Assembly (NCBI RefSeq): GCF_006716445.1
Contig: NZ_VFPA01000007.1
Span: forward strand, 62,001-126,000
Reading direction: 5' to 3'
DNA: 64,000 nt
Origin: Pseudonocardia kunmingensis
GTDB taxonomy: Bacteria > Actinomycetota > Actinomycetes > Mycobacteriales > Pseudonocardiaceae
Shown here: in pieces, positions 58,959 through 64,000 of the stretch
Numbering within the stretch: the stretch's first letter is position 1
Layout of the letters: every line of letters starts with the position of its first letter
Program-made: the position numbers and the translations under genes
The notes under the pieces: generated by a model
Seen by the model: only the letters and a program-made list of their open reading frames with translations
Databases searched by the model: none
Told to the model about the DNA's origin: nothing

Positions 58959-59020
58959 GATCGCCGGTTGAGTGCGCTCACGGCTGGCGAGACAGCAGTG
59001 AGCGCACTCAACCGGCGATC
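58959..59020. repeat. Palindromic repeat family B, copy 2
   Basis: Perfect 22-base arms, starting GATCGCCGGTTGAGTGCGCT and returning as its complement, surround an 18-base loop containing GGCTGGCGAGACAGCAG. The same arms and loop, diverged, occur at 35212-35272. The end of the repeat contains the first two bases of the CutA stop codon triplet (59019-59021, read on the minus strand). Confidence 0.8.
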
Positions 59021-59348
59021 ACACCGACGGTGCGCGGGTCTCCTCGACCACCCACCGCAGGTACTCGGGATGGCCGCCGGAGAGGGGCATCGCGATCACG
59101 CAGGGAACGTCGTCGGCGTGGTCCCGGTCCGCGCGGGCGACGATCTCCGGCACCAGCTCGGCACGGGTGTGCAGGGCGACTCGCGCCTGCGGGTCATCGT
59201 GGACCCGGCCGTCCCACCGGTAGATCGCCCGCATCGACGTGAGGTTGTGGCCGCACGCCACGAGCCGGTCCTCGACCAGCGAGCGCGTCCAGTCGGCCAG
59301 CCACTGGGCGTCCTCCGCGGTCACGACGACCTCGACGCAGTCCGTCAC
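59019..59348 (-). CDS. cutA: CutA-like divalent cation tolerance protein
   Basis: A 109-residue CutA1-family protein with VEVVVTAEDAQWLADWTRSL, VEDRLVACGHNLTSMRAIYR and DGRVHDDPQARVALHTRAEL, and final PEYLRWVVEET. CutA forms stable trimers; its role in metal tolerance is poorly defined. The start GTG 59348 has GGGGGAGA upstream and overlaps the XRE regulator stop by four bases. Its stop lies in the end of repeat B copy 2. Confidence 0.87.
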   Translation of the reverse strand: MTDCVEVVVTAEDAQWLADWTRSLVEDRLVACGHNLTSMRAIYRWDGRVHDDPQARVALHTRAELVPEIVARADRDHADDVPCVIAMPLSGGHPEYLRWVVEETRAPSV

Positions 59349-59947
59349 TCGTCTCCCCCTCGTAGCCCGTCGATCAGCGTGATTGCTTCGTCCTCGGTAC
59401 GTGCGAGTGCCGCCCAACCGCTCACGATCGGGCCGTCGTAGCTCAGACCGACCCACCGCCCGGTGGCGTGCAGGCCGTGGGGGTGGAGCGAGAAGTAGAG
59501 CGAGCCCTTCGAGCGCACTGCGCTCTCGTCCGCGACGTACCAGCCGATCAAGGCTTCGTTGTCGACGATCTTCACCTCACCACGCCACAGGTATCCGCCG
59601 CCTTCGAGCGGAGCGCCTCGGGAGGCGGCGACGAGCTCCACCGTGTCGCCGCGCTGCGTCATCCGAACTTGCTGCGGACGGATCGACTCGACCCCGTCCT
59701 TCCACGACTGCCAGCAAGCCGACCAGTCGCCCGACAGGTCGATGCGATGAGTCTCGTCGCCGGCCAGCTCGTCCAGGGTGATGCCGAGCGCACTGGCGAT
59801 GCTCTTCGCGGCAGGCAATGTCGGGTGGGTCTCGCCGGCCTCGTACCGGCGGATCTGACGGCGATCGACACCGACGCGCGCCGCCAGGTCCGCCTGGGAC
59901 AACCCCAGCTCGCCGCGTCGCTGCCGGATGACCTCGTGCATCTCCAT
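59345..59947 (-). CDS. XRE-family regulator with C-terminal sensor-like domain
   Basis: A 200-residue protein. The helix-turn-helix domain is LGLSQADLAARVGVDRRQIR then RYEAGETHPTLPAAKSIASA. The remaining 120 residues are beta-rich (RGAPLEGGGYLWRGEVKIVD and following) and may bind a ligand; this half is unrecognised. ATG 59947 or the nearby ATG 59941 are possible starts. It is coupled to cutA and divergent from a small Cys-rich gene; direct repeats in the shared promoter region are likely its sites. Confidence 0.8.
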   Translation of the reverse strand: MEMHEVIRQRRGELGLSQADLAARVGVDRRQIRRYEAGETHPTLPAAKSIASALGITLDELAGDETHRIDLSGDWSACWQSWKDGVESIRPQQVRMTQRGDTVELVAASRGAPLEGGGYLWRGEVKIVDNEALIGWYVADESAVRSKGSLYFSLHPHGLHATGRWVGLSYDGPIVSGWAALARTEDEAITLIDGLRGGDE

Positions 59948-60023
59948 CGCATGGCCAATCGGTCTGACTGCAACTCCGAGCAGGACTCTATCGTCCCACA
60001 GAGAGGGCGTGGATGTCCTTGAC

Positions 60024-60062
60024 GTAGGACTTATTAGTCGCAACAGTAGGACATACTTGTCC
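60024..60062. promoter_or_regulatory. Operator-like direct repeats and palindromes between divergent genes
   Basis: GTAGGAC occurs at 60024-60030 and 60046-60052, 22 bases apart (two helical turns). Palindromes GACTTATTAGTC (60028-60039) and GGACATACTTGTCC (60049-60062) overlap them, and TTGACG is at 60019-60024. This lies between the XRE gene (start 59947) and the Cys-rich gene (start 60090), in unusually AT-rich sequence. Confidence 0.5.
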
Positions 60063-60089
60063 GCTTGCCCTCTCTCTGGAGACGCCGTC

Positions 60090-60470
60090 GTGTCCTCCGA
60101 TCCTGCAGCCGCCCTCGCGCCGATGCCTGCCGTCTGGCGTGCACTGCTCGTGTCACACCTCGCAGACGACGCAGGCCGGTGTCGGGTCTGCCGCTGGCAG
60201 ACCCGCTCCGCCGACCGCTGGCCGTGCAACGTCTACCTGCTCGCCGCCTCGGCCGCGCGACATGCGAGCCAGCACGACGCACCGCCGCGTCGCTCTCACC
60301 TCCCAGCCACGACCGCCTCGCCCCACACGTCGAGCAACCGCCCCGCGGAACCGCCGATCGGCCCGACGGCGGCGGTCAGCGCGTCCGGGGCCAGCGGGCG
60401 GGCCGAGTCGACGGCGGCCACCGCGGCGGCGGCGTCGTCGATCACCGCGGAGCAGACGGCGCGCAGGTAG
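60090..60470 (+). CDS. Small Cys-containing protein divergent from XRE regulator
   Basis: The conserved-looking part is residues 1-55: VWRALLVSHLADDAGRCRVC, then RWQTRSADRWPCNVYLLAAS. The CxxC...WPC spacing suggests a zinc ribbon. GTG 60090 has TGGAGA upstream. The remaining frame to 60470 runs 175 bases antisense into the 3' end of the lipoprotein gene and is Ala/Ser/Pro-rich, so the true end may be earlier or the gene may have lost its proper stop. The function is unknown. Confidence 0.5.
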   Translation: MSSDPAAALAPMPAVWRALLVSHLADDAGRCRVCRWQTRSADRWPCNVYLLAASAARHASQHDAPPRRSHLPATTASPHTSSNRPAEPPIGPTAAVSASGASGRAESTAATAAAASSITAEQTARR

Positions 60471-61360
60471 TCCGGGACCTCCAGCGCCGGGTCGACGCAC
60501 CCGACCAACGGGGTGCCGACCGCCGCGACCAGCGGGAACACCGTGCCGGGGATCCCGATCGCGACCTCGGCCGCCGCCGACGCCCGCACCGAGGGCACCG
60601 GGCTGATCTCGTACTCCGACCACAGCGCCCGGTCCTCGCGCGGGTGGAGGCCGACGACGACGCGCCTGCCGGCCGCGGCGAGGTGGCGCGCGGAGTCGAG
60701 CAGCAACTGCGCGCCGGGGGCCGCCGCACCCGTCGCGTCCTCCCGGGTGACGCTGGTCAGGACGAGCACGGTGCCCGGCTCGGCGGCCCGCGCCGGAAGC
60801 CCGTCGGTCTGGGCGGAGCCGACGACCCGCACCTCCCCGGTGAGCCCGAGGTGGGCCCGGAACGAGGCGGCCTCGGCGGACGAGGACGCCGTCGCCGTCC
60901 GCGTCCGGGAGCGCACCTCGCCCGCCCGCGGCGCCTCCTGCGGCAGCAGGTACGCCAGGGACGACGCGACGACGGGCAGGGCGGGCAGCTGCGCGAGGCA
61001 GTCGGCGGGCCAGTCCCCCGCCCCTGTCACGACGAGCAGGTCGGCCTCGGGGAACGCACCCGGCACGGCGACCGGCACCTGCTCGTCCGCGTCGATCTCG
61101 CTGAGGTCGGGCACGAGCTGCGTGAGCGTCCACCCCCTGCGCTGGGCCTCGGCCAGCAGCGGCTCCGCGTGGTAGGTGCCCCACGGTTCGTTGGTGGCGA
61201 TCAGCACCCGCAACGCCTGCGGTGCGGCGGGCGGGGCGGGCGGAGCGGACGCGGCGGGCGCCGCGCACGCGCCGAGCGTCATCGCGCCACCCGCGACGAG
61301 CGCGGTCCGGAGCAGGCGGCGGCGCGACAGCCGCCCGCACGGGTCACCGGGTTCGATCAC
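60296..61360 (-). CDS. Tat-exported lipoprotein with GT-B-like fold
   Basis: A 354-residue protein. The twin-arginine signal SRRRLLRTALVAGG is followed by lipobox LGAC (Cys32), so it is a Tat-dependent lipoprotein. The body (LRVLIATNEPWGTYHAEPLL, VVVGLHPREDRALWSEYEIS, VAIGIPGTVFPLVAAVGTPL) resembles the two-lobe GT-B/epimerase layout seen in teichoic-acid polymerases and UDP-sugar epimerases, but I do not recognise a specific family. The start GTG 61360 precedes the signal; the longer frame to 61459 lacks support. Confidence 0.65.
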   Translation of the reverse strand: MIEPGDPCGRLSRRRLLRTALVAGGAMTLGACAAPAASAPPAPPAAPQALRVLIATNEPWGTYHAEPLLAEAQRRGWTLTQLVPDLSEIDADEQVPVAVPGAFPEADLLVVTGAGDWPADCLAQLPALPVVASSLAYLLPQEAPRAGEVRSRTRTATASSSAEAASFRAHLGLTGEVRVVGSAQTDGLPARAAEPGTVLVLTSVTREDATGAAAPGAQLLLDSARHLAAAGRRVVVGLHPREDRALWSEYEISPVPSVRASAAAEVAIGIPGTVFPLVAAVGTPLVGCVDPALEVPDYLRAVCSAVIDDAAAAVAAVDSARPLAPDALTAAVGPIGGSAGRLLDVWGEAVVAGR

Positions 61361-61447
61361 GGGCGAACGGTAGGCAGCGCGGTCGACCGGCGGGTGAACG
61401 CCGGCCGGCGCCGAGGAGACCACGTCGAGGGCATCGCACGCACCTCC

Positions 61448-61488
61448 CGAGCCCCGCACAGACCGTGCAACGTGTGTGCGGCGGCTCG
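61448..61488. repeat. Inverted repeat in divergent intergenic region
   Basis: CGAGCCCCGCACA (61448-61460) pairs with TGTGCGGCGGCTCG (61475-61488) with minor mismatch around a 14-base loop. It lies in the 244-base gap between the lipoprotein gene and the next plus-strand gene; no gene was seen there. TGTGTGCGG occurs twice nearby. Confidence 0.5.
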
Positions 61489-61604
61489 CAGGTGTGTGCG
61501 GGCCGCGCCCCGGCCGGGACGCGTCGGCGAACTGGCACTCGCGCTCGCCGCGCCACTGCGCTAGGAACGACCTGCACCCCGGCTCTCATCGAGGAGGCTT
61601 GGAC

Positions 61605-62234
61605 GTGAACGTCTCGTTCCTCGTCGGGAGTGCGATCGTCGTGATGGGGCTCGCGATGGCGTTCTACGGCGTCGTGGTCGGTGGGGGACGGGAGCGTGCC
61701 GCGCTGACGGCGGTGCGGACAGCGCTGGACCGGTGGAGCGCCGCGCACGGCCTCGGTTCCCCGTCCCCGCTCGCGGATCCGGCCGGCGCTGCGCCGGACG
61801 ACCTGCCGCACCGGATGGAACGGGTGCTGCTGGCCCGTTCCGGCCGGTGGAGCGGTGGCGCACTGACCGTCGTGGCGTTCGTCGAGAGCGACGAGCAGGC
61901 CGAGCACCACTTCCTGCTGGTCATGTGGGAGATCCCGGGCGCCGCGGCGGGGCTGCCGGAGTGCTCCAACGGCTTCCGGCGGGGCCGGCGACGGTGGGCA
62001 CGCGGCTGCGCCTCCGCCCTCGGCCTCGACGAGGCAGCCACGCTCGCCGTGGAGCAGGCCGCGGGGGAGGTGGACGGCTCGCTGCACGCGTCCGACGACC
62101 GGCTGGCCGTCCTGCACTACGGACTCCCGGGCTCGGCGCTCCGCCACGGCCGGCCGGACACCGGGCGGCTCACCGCCCTGCTCGACTCCGGCGAACGCCT
62201 GGCGCTCGAACTGGTCCGGCACGCGCGCGCCTGA
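61605..62234 (+). CDS. Membrane-anchored protein of unknown function
   Basis: The 209-residue protein begins with one N-terminal helix, NVSFLVGSAIVVMGLAMAFY, and a mainly soluble remainder with ALTVVAFVESDEQAEHHFLL and RLAVLHYGLPGSALRHGRPD. The start is GTG 61605, eight bases after GAGGAGG, rather than the upstream frame. I do not recognise the family. It ends 37 bases before the convergent cyclase-fold gene. Confidence 0.65.
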   Translation: MNVSFLVGSAIVVMGLAMAFYGVVVGGGRERAALTAVRTALDRWSAAHGLGSPSPLADPAGAAPDDLPHRMERVLLARSGRWSGGALTVVAFVESDEQAEHHFLLVMWEIPGAAAGLPECSNGFRRGRRRWARGCASALGLDEAATLAVEQAAGEVDGSLHASDDRLAVLHYGLPGSALRHGRPDTGRLTALLDSGERLALELVRHARA

Positions 62235-62271
62235 CGCGGCCACGACGACGGCGGGCCGTCGCGGAACGCGC

Positions 62272-63168
62272 TCACCCCGTCTGCAGCCGTCCGGCCCGCT
62301 TCAGCGTCGCGACGGCACCGACGGTCGCGTAACCGCGCCATTCCAGGGCCGCGGCGGGCGAGTAGCTGGCGAAGTCGACGGTCCAGCCGCCGTCGTCCTG
62401 CTGCTGCCCGGCCAACGCGTCCAGTTCCGCCTCCAGCACGCCGGGGCGCAGCAGCGAACCCGCCGGGCTGTCCGGACGTGACGCGAAGTGGAGCGCGCGC
62501 ATCGTCTCGCCGACGCTGCCGCCCTCGACCGGGACCAGCCCGGTGTCCGGCACGAACCGGGCGAGCCGCGCCAGGAGCGGCGGAGCCTCCGGGAACCGCT
62601 CGTACGCGGCGTCCAGGAAGCGGACCGCGAACGACAGTGCGATCGCGTGCGGCGCCGAGCCCAGCGCGTCGATGGCGTCGAAGCAGTACCTGCTGGCGCG
62701 TTCGAGCCACGGGTGCGCCGCGACGTCGGGATCGTGGGTGGCCACCCGCAGTGCGGCGCCCGCGGCGAAGGCGGTGCTCTGCAACGTCGAGACGCCTGCG
62801 TCGGCCTGGGCCCAGAACGGCGCGCAGGCACTGGCGTCGGCCACCGGCAGGGCGAACGGCAGCCCGCCGTCGGGCAGCGTCTTCGACTCCAACCAGTCGC
62901 ACAACCGGACCGCGCGCGGGCTGGTCGCCGGCGCGATGTCCTCGAACACCTCGAAGGCGTGCAGCGCGCCCGCCGGCTGGCTCTCCGGCGCGCGCAGGTC
63001 GGGTTCGAGGCCCCAGCCGTAGCCGCCGTCGCCGTTGCCGTAGCCCTCCAGCGCGGCGAGCACGGCGTCCGGTTCCGCCTCTCCCAGGAGCAGCTGGAAG
63101 CGTCGCCGGTCGAGCAGCCGGCCGTGACCGGCGAGGAACGATGCGGCACGCGCGAGGTCGACGCTCAT
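62272..63168 (-). CDS. Alpha/alpha-barrel protein of the terpene cyclase/prenyltransferase fold
   Basis: The 298-residue protein is built of repeats with Gly-Gly-Trp/Tyr motifs: GYGNGDGGYGWGLEPD, SKTLPDGGLPFAL, and AGQQQDDGGWTVDFASY, as in the squalene-cyclase/protein prenyltransferase toroid. The cyclase DxDD and prenyltransferase zinc residues are not evident, so an enzyme role is unproven. ATG 63168 has GAACG-type weak upstream sequence. It is divergent from a MerR regulator, which may control it. Confidence 0.72.
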   Translation of the reverse strand: MSVDLARAASFLAGHGRLLDRRRFQLLLGEAEPDAVLAALEGYGNGDGGYGWGLEPDLRAPESQPAGALHAFEVFEDIAPATSPRAVRLCDWLESKTLPDGGLPFALPVADASACAPFWAQADAGVSTLQSTAFAAGAALRVATHDPDVAAHPWLERASRYCFDAIDALGSAPHAIALSFAVRFLDAAYERFPEAPPLLARLARFVPDTGLVPVEGGSVGETMRALHFASRPDSPAGSLLRPGVLEAELDALAGQQQDDGGWTVDFASYSPAAALEWRGYATVGAVATLKRAGRLQTG

Positions 63169-63331
63169 GGGCGTCGAGGATGGCGGATCCCGTGAACGGT
63201 GTCGTGAACGGATCGGACGTGCGGTGACCTGCACCACGCGGACGTGGTCGCCGGCTTGACCGTGCCGCGACGGCACGGTGTCGACTGCGCAGCGCCGGAA
63301 CCCGTCCGGAACCCGAACCGAGGTGTCGCAC

Positions 63332-64000
63332 GTGGCCTGGAGTACCCGTGAGATCGCCGAGCTCGCCGGCACCAGCGTGCGTGCGGTACGGCACTACCAC
63401 GATGTCGGGCTCCTCGAGGAGCCCGAACGGCGGGTCAACGGCTACAAGCAGTACGGCGTCACCCACCTGGTCCGCGTGCTGCGCATCAAGCGCCTGTCCG
63501 ACCTCGGCTTCTCGCTGTCCCAGATCGCTGCCATGGGCGACGCCGACAACCACCCGGAGGAAGCCTTGCGCACCCTCGACGCCGAGCTCGCCGCCACCAT
63601 CGAACGGCTGCAACGGGTCCGGATCGAGCTCGGCCTGATCCTGCGCCAGGCCGTTCCCACCGACCTGCCGCCCGAGTTCGCCCCGGCCACCGCCGACCCC
63701 GAGCTGTCCGACGCCGACCGGTCCCTCATCGTCGTCCTGACCCGGGTACTGGGCTCCCGGGCACTGCAGGCCTACGCGGACATGCTGCAGAACGCCCCGA
63801 CCGACCCGGTGACGGCGGAGTTCGACGACCTCCCCGCGGACGCCGACGAACACACGCGTCAGGACCTGGCCGAGCGCTCCGCCCCCTACGTCCGCTCGCT
63901 GTACGCCGAGCACCCGGGGCTGGCCATCCCCTCCGACGCCCCGCACGGCGCGCACTTCGTCCGCAAGACGGTCGGCACGGCCGTGAACGACCTCTACAAC
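63332..64000 (+). CDS. MerR-family regulator, 3' end beyond window
   Basis: The first 223 residues are visible and the frame runs off the right edge. The MerR winged helix reads STREIAELAGTSVRAVRHYH, DVGLLEEPERRVNGYKQYGV and VLRIKRLSDLGFSLSQIAAM, followed by a dimerisation helix (LRTLDAELAATIERLQRVRI) and a helical, ligand-binding C-terminal part. The start is GTG 63332 with GAGGTG upstream. It diverges from the cyclase-fold gene; a drug- or metabolite-sensing role is likely for this class. Confidence 0.85.
   Translation, partial: MAWSTREIAELAGTSVRAVRHYHDVGLLEEPERRVNGYKQYGVTHLVRVLRIKRLSDLGFSLSQIAAMGDADNHPEEALRTLDAELAATIERLQRVRIELGLILRQAVPTDLPPEFAPATADPELSDADRSLIVVLTRVLGSRALQAYADMLQNAPTDPVTAEFDDLPADADEHTRQDLAERSAPYVRSLYAEHPGLAIPSDAPHGAHFVRKTVGTAVNDLYN

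Overview
The window is very GC-rich (above 70 percent by eye), gene-dense, with GTG and TTG starts, 4-nt start/stop overlaps, NDMA-dependent alcohol dehydrogenase, ANTAR and DUF574 methyltransferase families. This points to a soil actinomycete, most likely a Pseudonocardiaceae member such as Pseudonocardia (inference from gene content, not a database match). It reads as chromosomal sequence. No rRNA, tRNA, CRISPR, integrase or complete insertion sequence was seen.

1-7.8 kb: a MoxR ATPase (cut by the left edge), an NDMA-dependent alcohol dehydrogenase, a benzoate-CoA ligase and the aerobic benzoyl-CoA (box) enzymes BoxC and BoxB. The BoxB di-iron ligands are all present. A DUF559 endonuclease-like gene, bracketed by two copies of a palindromic repeat, sits between the ligase and boxC. 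BoxA is not in the window.

7.8-25 kb: mostly single genes and short operons. These include a 2-hydroxyacid dehydrogenase, a DUF1707 protein, two methyltransferases, a MOSC protein, an orphan histidine kinase bracketed by an 18-bp box, DoxX, cupin, a GHL10-type glycosidase, an ArsR-SRPBCC-VOC operon, DUF2945 with a broken DUF3140 neighbour, a nucleoside hydrolase, an M20 peptidase, and a GMC oxidoreductase coupled to a flippase.

25-39 kb: an amino-acid permease with a methyltransferase, a polar amino-acid binding lipoprotein, two DUF574 methyltransferases, a shortened GAF-ANTAR gene, and a Baeyer-Villiger module (alcohol dehydrogenase, BVMO, esterase, thioesterase) around an operator-like palindrome. 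A beta-lactamase-fold lipoprotein and a membrane protein follow.

39-52 kb: twelve tightly packed minus-strand genes, divergent from a TetR regulator. They join an ADP-forming acyl-CoA synthetase, a complete Opp/Dpp-type ABC importer, a CaiB CoA-transferase, two acyl-CoA dehydrogenases, two enoyl-CoA hydratases and a SnoaL-fold protein. This looks like one uptake-plus-CoA-catabolism pathway for an unidentified substrate.

52-64 kb: a MacAB-like export operon, a nucleotidyltransferase-fold protein, LexA, CutA with an XRE regulator, a small Cys-rich protein, a Tat lipoprotein, a cyclase-fold protein and a MerR regulator cut by the right edge. Several families of palindromic or tandem repeats, often touching stop codons, are scattered through the window and are the least explained structure here.
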